From assembly GCF_010993975.1 (NCBI RefSeq), contig NZ_JAACZO010000011.1, positions 248,001-312,000 of the forward strand: a stretch of 64,000 bases of DNA. The letters are read 5' to 3'. The notes beneath the pieces are model-generated. The model saw only the letters and a list, made by a program, of their open reading frames with translations. It did not search any database and had not been told where the DNA came from. Source of the stretch: Halomonas faecis. GTDB lineage: Bacteria > Pseudomonadota > Gammaproteobacteria > Pseudomonadales > Halomonadaceae. Shown piece after piece: positions 55,701 to 64,000 of the stretch (positions are counted from its first letter, which is position 1; every line of letters starts with the position of its first letter). Made by a program: the position numbers and the translations under genes.

Positions 55701-57355
55701 CGACCGACACGCGCCACCGCATCACGGCTGGCGACCTTGCGCTCCTCCCCTGTCAGCTCGTAAAGACGCCCCTCGCGCATTTCCAGCAGGCGGTCGGCCT
55801 GGTCGAAGTAGTGATCGTCGTGACTGATCACCACCAGCGTCTTGCCCAGTGCCCGCAGACGCGGCAGCAGTTGGCGATAGAAGATGCGCCGGAACTGTGG
55901 ATCCTGGTCGGCGGCCCACTCATCGAGCAACACCAGATCGCGCTGCTCAGCGACCATCAACAACATTGCCAAACGCTTGCGCTGCCCTTGGGAAAGGCTG
56001 ACGTTGGTCACGCGATCGTCGTCGAAGTCCAGCTTATGCTGCATCTCCAACTCGGTGAGCCACTCATCCACCAAGGCAGCATCCGGCGACTCTCCGGCAG
56101 GGCCGATCAATCGATCGAAGAGATGGAAATCGGTATAAATAGCCGAGAAGTGCTGGCGATACGTCGCCCAGTCCGCCCCCTGCAACGGCCTGCCATCGAC
56201 CCGAATGCTTCCCGCCTGGGGATGATAGAGCCCGGTGAGTAGCCGTGCCAGCGTCGACTTGCCACTGCCGTTGCCGCCTATCAAAAACACCACCTCGCCC
56301 CGCCGCAGGGTCAGATCGAGGGGCCCTACCGAAAAACCCGGCCGCGCCTCCTCATCGGGGTAGCGATAAGATACCCCTTCCAGGGCGATCTCCTGCCAGG
56401 CGTGACGTCTCGAGTCGCTATCGAACGTTTCTCGATAATCGGCCAGCGACAGCGAGTTCAGTTTGTCGAAGGCCACACGCGCATTGATCAGCGTCGGCAC
56501 GGCACCCACGGCCTGCATCAGAGGAGCCCTGAGAAATAGCAACGTGAGTGAAAAGGTGGTCGCTACCTGTGCGGATGCCCAGCCCAGACCGTTGGCCAGA
56601 AAGAACACCACGCCGATGGCACCCAACATCATGATGTTGAACCAGTTGACCGCGCTGAGGTGGTAGGTATCGCCGCGAATGAAATGATGCCGGCACTCCG
56701 CAGCATTGGCTGTGTAAACGTCGCGATACAGCCACTCGGCCCGGTGGCGATTGAGCGCCAGTTCCTTGCGCCCTTCGATGACCGACTGATAATCCGCGTA
56801 AAGACGATCCTGGACATCGCGCAGCTTGGCCATATGCTCATAAACCCGGGCAACCAAGCGCACCCCAATCAGGATAGTGACGATGACCCACAGCGCCGTT
56901 ACGCCCAACATGGCGGGCGAAAGCCAGGCCAGATAAAGCGTCGCCCCCACTGTCAGCACCCCGCCCTGAACCAGTTCCGGCAAGCGTATGAAAGCGACGG
57001 TAACCGAACTCACGTCGGTGGACAGGCTTGCGAGCAGGCGCGCACTTCCGATCCGCTCGACACGCTCGATATCGGTATCCATGATGCGCTTGATCAGCTG
57101 TCCACGTAGACGGTAAACGAAGTAATGCCCCAGGGTGGTCAGGGCCAACTGCGAGGCCAGAGTCACCATCAGTAGCAACACAATCAAGCCGAGGAACAGC
57201 GGCAATATCCGCCAGGGATCGGCAAACGCATCGAGCAACCGCTGGTTGATGAAGGCGATCACGCCAACCCCAAGGCCGGCGCTCGCCAGGCTGAGCACGA
57301 TCACACCGACGAAGGCCCAGCGATAATCACGCCAAACGATTCTGAACAGCTCCAT
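55685..57355 (-). CDS. Exporter-fold ABC transporter (fused membrane and ATPase domain, cyclic-peptide-export subgroup)
   Basis: A 556-residue half-transporter: six membrane helices (about 10-290) and an ATPase domain with Walker [10 protein letters not shown] (360-368), signature LSQGQRKR (454-461), Walker [13 protein letters not shown] (about 474-485) and H-loop His512. The LSQGQRKR signature and domain order match the SyrD/YojI/PvdE-like cyclic-peptide export subgroup. It is the last gene of fhuB-fhuF-this gene (30 bp from fhuF) on the minus strand. It may export a siderophore or its spent form; some exporter-fold proteins (YbtPQ, IrtAB) import ferric siderophores. It is not a FhuC-type ATPase. 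Confidence 0.88.
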   Translation of the reverse strand: MELFRIVWRDYRWAFVGVIVLSLASAGLGVGVIAFINQRLLDAFADPWRILPLFLGLIVLLLMVTLASQLALTTLGHYFVYRLRGQLIKRIMDTDIERVERIGSARLLASLSTDVSSVTVAFIRLPELVQGGVLTVGATLYLAWLSPAMLGVTALWVIVTILIGVRLVARVYEHMAKLRDVQDRLYADYQSVIEGRKELALNRHRAEWLYRDVYTANAAECRHHFIRGDTYHLSAVNWFNIMMLGAIGVVFFLANGLGWASAQVATTFSLTLLFLRAPLMQAVGAVPTLINARVAFDKLNSLSLADYRETFDSDSRRHAWQEIALEGVSYRYPDEEARPGFSVGPLDLTLRRGEVVFLIGGNGSGKSTLARLLTGLYHPQAGSIRVDGRPLQGADWATYRQHFSAIYTDFHLFDRLIGPAGESPDAALVDEWLTELEMQHKLDFDDDRVTNVSLSQGQRKRLAMLLMVAEQRDLVLLDEWAADQDPQFRRIFYRQLLPRLRALGKTLVVISHDDHYFDQADRLLEMREGRLYELTGEERKVASRDAVARVGRQESV

Positions 57356-57385
57356 GGAGCCTGCCTCCTTGCAAAAGTCGGGCGC

Positions 57386-58165
57386 TCAACAACGACCCTT
57401 GGCCGGGCGATTCTCAGGCTTCAGCGGGCAACCGCCACACAGCGGCTCATCGGGCATGCGATACTTCACGCAGCACAGGCGTCGGACTCGAACTGGCGTT
57501 TCGCCGCCCAGGTCGAGATAGCGCACCGGACGATAGAGGGGATTGCGGCGCCCGTCCGGCAGGGTACGCAGTTCGAGATAGTGCAGCAGTGGTTCGCCGG
57601 AACCTGCAAAGGCGGGGTGTCGCGAACAGGTACGTCCGGCATATTCCACATAGTGACCGAGATTGCTCCAGAACACCTTGGGCGAAAGCCCGGACAGCGC
57701 AGCCAGGGCCTCGATGAGTGGCGCGCAGTGCTCATCGAACAGCGCCGTGAAGCGCACCTGCGGTGCCAACGACGCTAACGGCCGCCCACCATCGCGTAGC
57801 CACAACCGCACCGTCCCCCCTTTCTCGCCCACCTCCACCCGCATATCGCCCAGAGCCACCGGCAACTCGACGCCCAGCAGCAGATTGGCCACCAGTGCAG
57901 GAATCGATACCGTGGCCAAGTGATATTTCGACCAGATGGAGACTGCCGCCTTGCGGTCGGCGCCCTCACCGAAAGAGGCCGAGAACCGGCTCAAGGCGTC
58001 ATCGAGCGCTTCCCGATCGAGTAGCGTCGATCCCGACAGAGTCGGCACCTCGGGACTGCCGAAGCCCGGCGCCTTCAGATTATCCAGGGGCGGCTGACGA
58101 TAGAGCGCCAGCAGCGCCTCGGCCGGATCGTTCAAACCGTCGAAACGTTCCGCCACTTGCGTCAT
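57386..58165 (-). CDS. fhuF: Ferric siderophore reductase FhuF-like
   Basis: Cytoplasmic iron-sulfur protein that reduces ferric hydroxamates to release iron, 259 residues. The C-terminal cluster motif is CC-x10-C-x2-C, residues 231, 232, 243 and 246 (CCVKYRMPDEPLCGGC), exactly the FhuF spacing, plus a terminal Cys. The start at 58165 has GAGGAG upstream; an in-frame start 39 bp earlier would overlap toward fhuB. It follows fhuB by 45 bp and precedes the exporter-fold gene, so uptake and reduction are joined in one transcript. Confidence 0.92.
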   Translation of the reverse strand: MTQVAERFDGLNDPAEALLALYRQPPLDNLKAPGFGSPEVPTLSGSTLLDREALDDALSRFSASFGEGADRKAAVSIWSKYHLATVSIPALVANLLLGVELPVALGDMRVEVGEKGGTVRLWLRDGGRPLASLAPQVRFTALFDEHCAPLIEALAALSGLSPKVFWSNLGHYVEYAGRTCSRHPAFAGSGEPLLHYLELRTLPDGRRNPLYRPVRYLDLGGETPVRVRRLCCVKYRMPDEPLCGGCPLKPENRPAKGRC

Positions 58166-58210
58166 TGGCTGTCTCCTCTCTCGCTGACGGCCTACGCGCC
58201 GCATTTGCCG

Positions 58211-60196
58211 TCACAGCCGGCGCAGCCCCCACATGAAATAAGCACCGCCGATCAGCGAGGCCACCAAACCGGCGGGTATCTCATAGGGGAAGATGATCTG
58301 ACGCCCCACCCAGTCGGCCAGCACCATCAGCAGCATGCCCACCAGCGCCGCCCCCAGCAGATGATGGTGAGCCCGCGACAGGCCCAGCAGCCTGGCCATG
58401 TGCGGCGCCAGCAGCCCAATGAAGGAAAGCGGGCCCACCACCAGAGTGGCGCAGGCGGTCAGCAACGCCACGAGCAACAGCAACACCAGGCGTGCCCGGT
58501 TGAGGCCAACCCCCAGAGCGCGGGTGGTGGCCGCCCCCAGCGGCAGGATGTCCAGCCAGCGGGTCAGCGGTAGCGTGCACAGCGCCAGCAGTGCCGCCAG
58601 CGTGCCCACCACCACGGCGCTGGTGAGGTCGACGTAATAGGTGGAGCCCGCCAGCCAGGCGATGACCTGTTGGCCACGCGGGTCGCCCCCCGCCAGCATC
58701 ACGCTGCGCACCGCATCGAACAATGCACTGACCGCCACCCCGGTGAGCAGCAAGCGCTCGGGAACGAAACCGCTATGACGATTGAGCGCCACCAGGATCA
58801 GCAAGGTGGCGAAAGCCCCAAGCGTACCAACGCCGACCAGCATGCCGCTGGTCGGCGCCGGCAGCAGGAAGATGCCCAGGATCAGCGCAATGGCACAACC
58901 ACCGCTAATGCCCAACACTTCGGGACTGGCCATGGGGTTGGCGGAAAGACGCTGAAGCAAGGTGCCGGCCACCGCCAGCATCAACCCGCTGGCCGCCGCC
59001 GCCAACACCCGTGGCACTCGCCACTGCATGACGCTCCAGTCATCCGGCGAGAGCCAGTACCAGCCATCCACCCCCTGCCCCAGCAGAAGGCCCAACCCGA
59101 CCGCCAGCAACAGGCCGATGGCCAGCCGCGTCGCCAAGCGGCTCGGTTCCGGGTGGCGGTTGGCCAGCACGGTAGCCGGTTGAGGCGCCCGATTGCCCTG
59201 CAGCTTCAGCCGCGGAATCAGCCACATCAGCAGTGGCGCCCCCAGGGCCCCCGTTACCGCACCAGTCGGAATCAGCGTCGGCAGCACGCCCGTAACGTTC
59301 TGCAGCAACAGGTCGGTAGTCGCCAGCAGCACCGCCCCCAGCAGCGTTCCCCAAAACAGCCGCTCGCCGAGGCGCCGCGCACCGGCGATGCGCACGATGT
59401 TGGGTGCCGCCAGGCCGATGAAGCCGATGATGCCCACCACACTGACGATGCTGGCGGTGATGAACACCGCCAGTCCCATACCGGCGAAGCGCAGATACTT
59501 GAGCGACACGCCGAGGCTCTTGGCGCTGGCGTCATCCAGCTCCAGCACCGCCAGGGGGCGCAAGAGGAACCAGGCCAAGACCGCGCCGATGACCAGCCGT
59601 GGCCACAGCGTCGCCACGCCGTCCCAGCCGTTCTGGGCCAAGGAGCCGGCGCCCCAGATCAGCAGGCCCGACAGCGACTCGTGATTGAACAGCAATAGAG
59701 CGGTGGCCAGCGCCCCCAGGTAGAGGTTGACGACCAGCCCGGCCAGCACCACCACGATGGGCGCGAGCCCACGCCGCCAGGCCAGCATGAACACCAGCCC
59801 CACCGCTAGCCCGCCGCCGGCCAGCGCGACCCATTCACGCCCGAACACCAACAATCCGGGCGCCAGCAGGGTCGATGCCATCAGGGCAAGATTGGCACCC
59901 GAGGCCACACCCAGGGTCGTGGGCGAAGCCAACGGATTGCGCAGCACCTGCTGCATCAGCACGCCGGCCAGCGCCAGCCCTCCCCCGGCCAACAGCGCCA
60001 CGGCCAAGCGCGGCCACCAGGCATAGTGAAGCAGCAGTTGATCGACGTCTTCGAACGACGGCAACACCAGCGCCTTCAATCCCAGCGTCAAGCCGCCCTG
60101 CGCCTCCAGGCCGAGCCAGAACAGCAGCAGCAATGGCAGACTCAACAGCCAGCAGGCGAGCGCTGGCGAGCCTGCCCGCATTGCCTGTCCCATCAT
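58211..60196 (-). CDS. fhuB: Fe(3+)-hydroxamate ABC transporter permease FhuB (fused double permease)
   Basis: Inner-membrane channel for ferric hydroxamates, 661 residues, made of two homologous BtuC/FecCD halves (about 1-325 and 340-661). Matching blocks in both halves are [20 protein letters not shown] / [20 protein letters not shown] and [12 protein letters not shown] / [12 protein letters not shown]. The fused form is characteristic of FhuB. The start ATG has GGGAGA upstream. The FhuC ATPase needed to drive it is not in the window. A Fur-like patch lies in the 114-bp leader (60292-60314). Confidence 0.94.
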   Translation of the reverse strand: MMGQAMRAGSPALACWLLSLPLLLLFWLGLEAQGGLTLGLKALVLPSFEDVDQLLLHYAWWPRLAVALLAGGGLALAGVLMQQVLRNPLASPTTLGVASGANLALMASTLLAPGLLVFGREWVALAGGGLAVGLVFMLAWRRGLAPIVVVLAGLVVNLYLGALATALLLFNHESLSGLLIWGAGSLAQNGWDGVATLWPRLVIGAVLAWFLLRPLAVLELDDASAKSLGVSLKYLRFAGMGLAVFITASIVSVVGIIGFIGLAAPNIVRIAGARRLGERLFWGTLLGAVLLATTDLLLQNVTGVLPTLIPTGAVTGALGAPLLMWLIPRLKLQGNRAPQPATVLANRHPEPSRLATRLAIGLLLAVGLGLLLGQGVDGWYWLSPDDWSVMQWRVPRVLAAAASGLMLAVAGTLLQRLSANPMASPEVLGISGGCAIALILGIFLLPAPTSGMLVGVGTLGAFATLLILVALNRHSGFVPERLLLTGVAVSALFDAVRSVMLAGGDPRGQQVIAWLAGSTYYVDLTSAVVVGTLAALLALCTLPLTRWLDILPLGAATTRALGVGLNRARLVLLLLVALLTACATLVVGPLSFIGLLAPHMARLLGLSRAHHHLLGAALVGMLLMVLADWVGRQIIFPYEIPAGLVASLIGGAYFMWGLRRL

Positions 60197-60291
60197 GCTC
60201 GGCTCTCCCTGGACCCATGCATCGTTGTGCTCTGCAGCGTCCTAGCGTCGGTCATGTTCCATTCCTTTTGGCGGTCGCATATCGGAAAGAC

Positions 60292-60314
60292 CGATTCTAA
60301 ATGAAAACGATTAG
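60292..60314 (-). promoter_or_regulatory. Fur-like AT-rich site upstream of fhuB
   Basis: GATTCTAAATGAAAACGATTAGC, about 100 bp before the fhuB start and overlapping the stop of the second FhuD-like gene by a few bases. It contains AAATGA and AAACGATTA elements seen in Fur boxes, a partial match. Confidence 0.35.
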
Positions 60315-61294
60315 CGATGAAATTCACAGTCTTGGCATCCGCCTGTCTGGGGCTCGGCGGACCGAACGCCACCGGCCGACAGGCCGTCGACCAGGGACTC
60401 GGCAAAACGCATGGCCGAGGGCAGCCCGCCCGCCAACCAGAACGACGAAGGCAGGACGACGACCCTTCCCTGCTCGATGCTGGGTACGCGGCTCCAGATG
60501 ACGCTGTTCTCGAGACGGTCTTCGATGCCTACCGGAAAAGCGCCTGGAATGATCACCAGCATCGCATCGGGAAATTCGAACAACGTCTTGATCTGAATCA
60601 CGGCATATCCCCAGTCATTAGTAGCTTCCTGCCAGGCATTTTTCAGATCCAATTGATCCAACACCGCCTGAAACAGGCTGTTCTTTCCGTATACTCGCAA
60701 GTGCCGTTCATCCAACAGTTGAACGACCATCAGCGGCTGGACACTGTCGAGTCGGCCGGAAAGTGAAGCCAAGCGTTTTTCCGCATCATCTATCAACGTC
60801 TTCGCCTCACGCTCTTTATCCACTATGCGTCCTAGCGCTTTCGTGAAAGCGATAAGTCCATTCCAGGTGTCACCTGGCTTTCCCTGGTATGGGTAGGAAT
60901 CCAGCAGAATTCCATTGGAGATGCCATGCAAACGGCGCCTGTAGGGCCGATGCCGTGGCGGTAGCAAGGCGAATTCTGGCATCAACAGGCCAAGCAACTC
61001 GAGATTCGGCAGTGTTTGTACCCCCAGATCGATGATGTGCGCATCGAGGTAGTTTTCTGCAGTCCAGCGATGAAACGCCTCGATGTTTCCCATAGCCACG
61101 GGAGAGACTTCGAGAGCCAGCAGAGTCTCGGCGATGGTCCAGTCGAAGGTGGCGACCGGGGACGGTACTACGGCCTGGCCCGGCATCGACAGGCTACCCA
61201 AGGCCAGGCAGATGACCGCCCGGATACCAACGAGCAGACGCCGGGCGCGCTGCCCAGAGGGACACGCCCGGCCAATAGGGAAAATGGCCAACAT
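60311..61294 (-). CDS. Iron-siderophore ABC transporter binding protein, FhuD-like (second copy)
   Basis: Periplasmic ferric siderophore carrier, 327 residues. The ATG at 61294 follows GGAGGCAAGG; an ATG at 61330 is an alternative. The N-terminus is long, with Arg-rich RARRLLVGIRAVICLALGS before the cleavable hydrophobic part; a twin-arginine signal is possible but the usual motif is not clean. The mature part starts FDWTIAETLLALEVSPVAMG and includes LGVQTLPNLELLGLLMPEFA. It is a paralogue of the protein at 54789-55700. It follows the STN-type receptor by 43 bp and likely shares its transcript, so it may be the carrier for that receptor's ligand. Confidence 0.9.
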   Translation of the reverse strand: MLAIFPIGRACPSGQRARRLLVGIRAVICLALGSLSMPGQAVVPSPVATFDWTIAETLLALEVSPVAMGNIEAFHRWTAENYLDAHIIDLGVQTLPNLELLGLLMPEFALLPPRHRPYRRRLHGISNGILLDSYPYQGKPGDTWNGLIAFTKALGRIVDKEREAKTLIDDAEKRLASLSGRLDSVQPLMVVQLLDERHLRVYGKNSLFQAVLDQLDLKNAWQEATNDWGYAVIQIKTLFEFPDAMLVIIPGAFPVGIEDRLENSVIWSRVPSIEQGRVVVLPSSFWLAGGLPSAMRFAESLVDGLSAGGVRSAEPQTGGCQDCEFHR

Positions 61295-61337
61295 CCTTGC
61301 CTCCACGGCGAAACCGGAACGATGCTTCAACCACCAC

Positions 61338-63761
61338 TCAGTAGCGATACTGCATGGTCAAGGTAAAATGGCGCGGCTCGCCAAAGTAGTTATGCTTGGT
61401 GCTACCGCGTACGGTCGAATAGTAGGTCTTATCGGTCAGGTTCTCACCGTTTAGGGCGAAGTCGAGGTGTTCACTGACTCGGTATCCCACCATTGCCGAT
61501 AGCGTCGTATACCCGCCCTGTTCGAGACGGAAATCGGCACTATCGGCGTAAATTCCACTGGCCGTGTTAACCCCGGCCCCGACCCGCCAGCCGCGGTTGG
61601 GATCATCGCTGAACCGGTAGCGGGTCCAGAGGTTGAAATTGTGCCGAGGCGTATCCGGTGACAGCGTCAGATTTTCGGCGCTGTCGTCCTTCACGTACTC
61701 GGTACGGGTAAAGGCGTAGCCGGCGGAAACATCCCAACGTGGCAGGGGGCTACCGCTGATCTCTAACTCAACGCCTTGACTCCTGGCCACGCCGACCGGG
61801 ATCGAGAAACCAGGGTTATCGGGGTCGCTATAGGCTCGGTTGCGATCTTCGATCCGGAAAACAGCAGCATGCCAGTTAAAGGCACCATCGCCATGCCCAC
61901 CCTTGATCCCCAGCTCGATCTGCTCGCCCTCACGGGGCTCGAGAGGCTCGTTGTCGACGCTCACCGCTCTCTGCGGCTGAAAGATGCCGGTATAACTGGA
62001 GTAGAGATTGAGAGAATCGTTCAATCGATAGATCAACCCAAGATACGGGGTAAACTCAGTGCCACTGTCCCCGGATGACTCGCCGCCCAGAAAGTTGTCC
62101 GTCTCCCACCAGGTCACTCGCCCGCCGAGAGCGAGGGTGAAGGCATCAACCGGGCTGAAGCGGACCTGGCCGAGTGTCGCGTACTGCTCGGAGTTGAGCT
62201 GTGTCCTGCCCGGGGAAGCGAATTCGGATGGCTCGGAAGTCTCATGATCGGGATCAAACAGATTGTTCGGTAGGATATAGGGCACCCCGACGGCCCACTG
62301 GTTGCTCAGCTCGTTGCTCTGATAGGTCGCACCGAGAACGACCTCATGCAAGCGGCCGAAAAGTTCAAAGGGAGTTTGTAGCTGGGCTTCGAAGTAGTCG
62401 TCGTCTTTCTCCAAATCCCAGCGGATCTGGCGGACTGCAAAATCCCCGGTGTCTGGGTCGGCGGTCAAAACACCCTCGCTGCTCTTCTTCAAACTGGCAT
62501 CACGCGCGACCCGGTTGGCCTTGATGGTGACCTCACCGCCGTTTTCGAGACGATGCTCCAGCTCGACGAAGTAGCGCTGGGCGTCACCCTTCTGGCGATC
62601 CCAGAGCGAACCGAGGAAAGTCGAGCGATCGACGTAGGCCAGTCGCCCGTCGCTGAAGGCAGGCATGCCGGAATGTGGTCGAAATTCTTCCTCCTGAAGG
62701 GTTACACCAAGAGACAATGTGGTGTCTGAAGTAATGTCGTACTCCAAAGTGCCGTAGCCGATCTGGTTATCCAAATAAACATGATCGATGAAGGAATCGC
62801 GATCGTCGTAGACACCAACCAGACGACCGCGCAACCGCCCCTCATCATCCAAGGCTCCGGTGACATCGACAACGCCGCGGTAGGCGCTTTCGGACCCTGC
62901 CGACACGACCAATGAGGCCTGGGGGCTGGCCAAGGCCCGCTTGCGTGCCAGGTTGATGGCACCGCTGGGTTCGCCGGCGCCATAGAGAATACCGGCCGGG
63001 CCTCGCAGCACCTCGATACGGTCGAAAAGTGCCGTATCGAAGAGGCCGCTGCTTTCCCAGGCACTCCCCGAATCCTGGATGGGGCTGCCATCGATCAGGA
63101 AGGAACCGATATCGTAACCACGCGCCTTCACCTCGTACTGATTCGGCCCGTAGTCCCGCACGACCACACCGGTAGTATTACGCATGGCATCGGCGAGGGT
63201 GGTGAGGTTTTGATCATCCAGGCGCTGACGAGTGATGACGCTCACCGACTGGGGAGTCTCCTTGAGCGAACGCTCAGTCAGCCCCATACTGGCCCGGCTC
63301 GACGTGTAGGAATCGGTATTTTCCGTTATGAGGTTTCGTTGACGTTCGCCTGTCACCTCGAGGGGGCTCAGTTCGATTTCTGCCGTATCCGGCACTACCT
63401 CCAACCGATAGCTGCCATCGGCACGGCGCACTGGGGCGAGGCCGGTGCCGGCCAATAGCCGTTGCAGCCCCTCCTCCACACCATAGCTGCCTTGAAGACC
63501 GGCGGTTTGCTTGCCGGCGGTCAGCGTGGCATCGAAGGCGATCTCGATGTCGGCCATGACGGCAAAACGGTTGAGGGCCGTGTCGAGCTGCCCGGCTGCG
63601 ATGGAATAGCTTTGCTGGGTAGTCGCGCCCTGCCCTGCCGCGTCCTGCGCCAGCACAGTCGCTGGCAGGCCAACGGCCAGGCTACCGGCCAGCAGACTGC
63701 ATTGAATGGCTCGTGCCAGAGGCGTTCGTATGAAGCGTGAATGCGCTTTCTGTGTGGACAT
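61338..63761 (-). CDS. TonB-dependent siderophore receptor with N-terminal STN signalling domain
   Basis: Outer-membrane transducer, 807 residues. Signal peptide about 1-39 (ends LAQ); STN domain about 50-125 with FAVMADIEIAFDATLTAGKQ and GLQRLLAGTGLAPVR; then the TonB box in LSPLEVTGE, plug with KETPQSVSVITRQRL and VEVLRGPAGILYGAG-like sequence, and a barrel ending MQYRY. The architecture is that of FpvA/FhuE/PupB-type receptors that signal via FecR to an ECF sigma factor, and a FecR fragment lies immediately upstream. ATG at 63761 is preferred over 63785. Confidence 0.92.
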   Translation of the reverse strand: MSTQKAHSRFIRTPLARAIQCSLLAGSLAVGLPATVLAQDAAGQGATTQQSYSIAAGQLDTALNRFAVMADIEIAFDATLTAGKQTAGLQGSYGVEEGLQRLLAGTGLAPVRRADGSYRLEVVPDTAEIELSPLEVTGERQRNLITENTDSYTSSRASMGLTERSLKETPQSVSVITRQRLDDQNLTTLADAMRNTTGVVVRDYGPNQYEVKARGYDIGSFLIDGSPIQDSGSAWESSGLFDTALFDRIEVLRGPAGILYGAGEPSGAINLARKRALASPQASLVVSAGSESAYRGVVDVTGALDDEGRLRGRLVGVYDDRDSFIDHVYLDNQIGYGTLEYDITSDTTLSLGVTLQEEEFRPHSGMPAFSDGRLAYVDRSTFLGSLWDRQKGDAQRYFVELEHRLENGGEVTIKANRVARDASLKKSSEGVLTADPDTGDFAVRQIRWDLEKDDDYFEAQLQTPFELFGRLHEVVLGATYQSNELSNQWAVGVPYILPNNLFDPDHETSEPSEFASPGRTQLNSEQYATLGQVRFSPVDAFTLALGGRVTWWETDNFLGGESSGDSGTEFTPYLGLIYRLNDSLNLYSSYTGIFQPQRAVSVDNEPLEPREGEQIELGIKGGHGDGAFNWHAAVFRIEDRNRAYSDPDNPGFSIPVGVARSQGVELEISGSPLPRWDVSAGYAFTRTEYVKDDSAENLTLSPDTPRHNFNLWTRYRFSDDPNRGWRVGAGVNTASGIYADSADFRLEQGGYTTLSAMVGYRVSEHLDFALNGENLTDKTYYSTVRGSTKHNYFGEPRHFTLTMQYRY

Positions 63762-63811
63762 GAAGGTTCCCGTTGAGTGATGCATTTTTCTGTGTCTGCA
63801 CCCACTCTTCC

Positions 63812-63852
63812 GAACGAGAACGAGAATCCCTCAATCTTCAATGAGAATTTTT
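63812..63852 (-). promoter_or_regulatory. AT-rich GAGAAT repeats upstream of the STN receptor
   Basis: GAACGAGAACGAGAAT (63812-63827) and ATGAGAATTTTT (63841-63852) lie between the FecR fragment and the receptor. The ATGAGAAT element is Fur-box-like; an ECF promoter is expected here but no clear -35/-10 pair was recognised. Confidence 0.35.
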
Positions 63853-63862
63853 CCGCCCCGCT

Positions 63863-64000
63863 TCAGCCCTGGCCTCGAGGTTGAATGGTGACCCACAGCG
63901 GCGTGCGGTAGACCACCTGCAGGGACAGCGCATCGGCGAGGCTGGCGAGGGCTCGATCGGTATCGCGCAGCGAGAACACGCCGCTCACCCGCAGGTCGGC
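63863..64000 (-). CDS. FecR-family anti-sigma protein, C-terminal fragment
   Basis: The last 45 residues of a minus-strand frame running off the window end (its 5' part lies beyond 64000). The sequence ADLRVSGVFSLRDTDRALAS followed by LADALSLQVVYRTPLWVTIQ matches the end of FecR, whose C-terminal STN-like region contacts the receptor. Its position directly before an STN-type receptor supports this. A FecI-type sigma factor gene would be expected next, outside the window. Confidence 0.8.
   Translation of the reverse strand, partial: ADLRVSGVFSLRDTDRALASLADALSLQVVYRTPLWVTIQPRGQG

Noticed and set aside
55685..57355. The fused ABC protein as the missing FhuC ATPase
   Set aside because: It carries its own six-helix membrane domain and an exporter-type signature, unlike the stand-alone FhuC ATPase.

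Overview
The window is about 64 kb of high-GC gammaproteobacterial chromosome. The unbroken order aspS-yebC-ruvC-ruvA-ruvB-ybgC-tolQ-tolR-tolA-tolB-pal-cpoB, the ubiG-mupP-yciK block, the tamA-tamB pair, a Pseudomonas-type class I fumarase and the overall base composition suggest a halophile of the Halomonas group (family Halomonadaceae). The genus is an inference from gene order and protein style; no rRNA or tRNA gene was found to confirm it.

Layout. 1-5.7 kb (+): the end of a dipeptide/oligopeptide ABC transporter operon (dppB fragment, dppC, a possible 28-codon mini-gene, dppD, dppF), then a LysR regulator and the Xaa-Pro dipeptidase pepQ, a plausible peptide import and cleavage unit. 5.7-16.5 kb: a YheT-type hydrolase (+), then on the minus strand msrA, tamB, tamA, a coiled-coil membrane protein, a UDP-glucose dehydrogenase-like protein without its catalytic cysteine, and galU. 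16.6-18 kb (+): ubiG and a mupP-like phosphatase, facing yciK. 18-29.6 kb (-): the Tol-Pal, Ruv, YebC, AspS and FmdB cluster, the housekeeping core. 29.7-35.3 kb: a 2-hydroxyacid dehydrogenase, ribokinase, nucleoside hydrolase, acylphosphatase, a YihY membrane protein and a NadM-Nudix fusion. 35.3-42.2 kb (-): a HypT-like LysR regulator, cardiolipin synthase, class I fumarase, uvrB, an OsmC-family protein and a small HMA-fold protein. 42.4-48.9 kb: ygfZ (+), tatD, prfC and a metF-metV pair (-), and folD (+). The last three form a one-carbon/folate group.

48.9-64 kb is an iron-siderophore island. It holds three TonB-dependent receptors (IutA-like, FhuA-like, and an STN-type receptor next to a FecR fragment), an AraC regulator, two FhuD-like binding proteins, a fused double permease FhuB, the ferric-siderophore reductase FhuF and an exporter-fold ABC protein. 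No FhuC ATPase is present. Several AT-rich Fur-box-like sites lie between these genes.

Most interesting observations: (i) a candidate iron-regulated small RNA of about 90 nt at 54499-54589, with a good promoter overlapping a Fur-like site, a strong terminator and an anti-Shine-Dalgarno-like ACCTCCTT; (ii) a 13-copy heptanucleotide repeat touching the tatD start, where loss of one copy would fuse an upstream reading frame to TatD; (iii) the cysteine-less Ugd-like protein beside galU; (iv) a NadM-Nudix fusion with a broken Nudix box; (v) an identical 17-mer in two distant intergenic regions; (vi) the metV-metF pair divergent from folD. Everything is read from sequence by eye; no database search was run.
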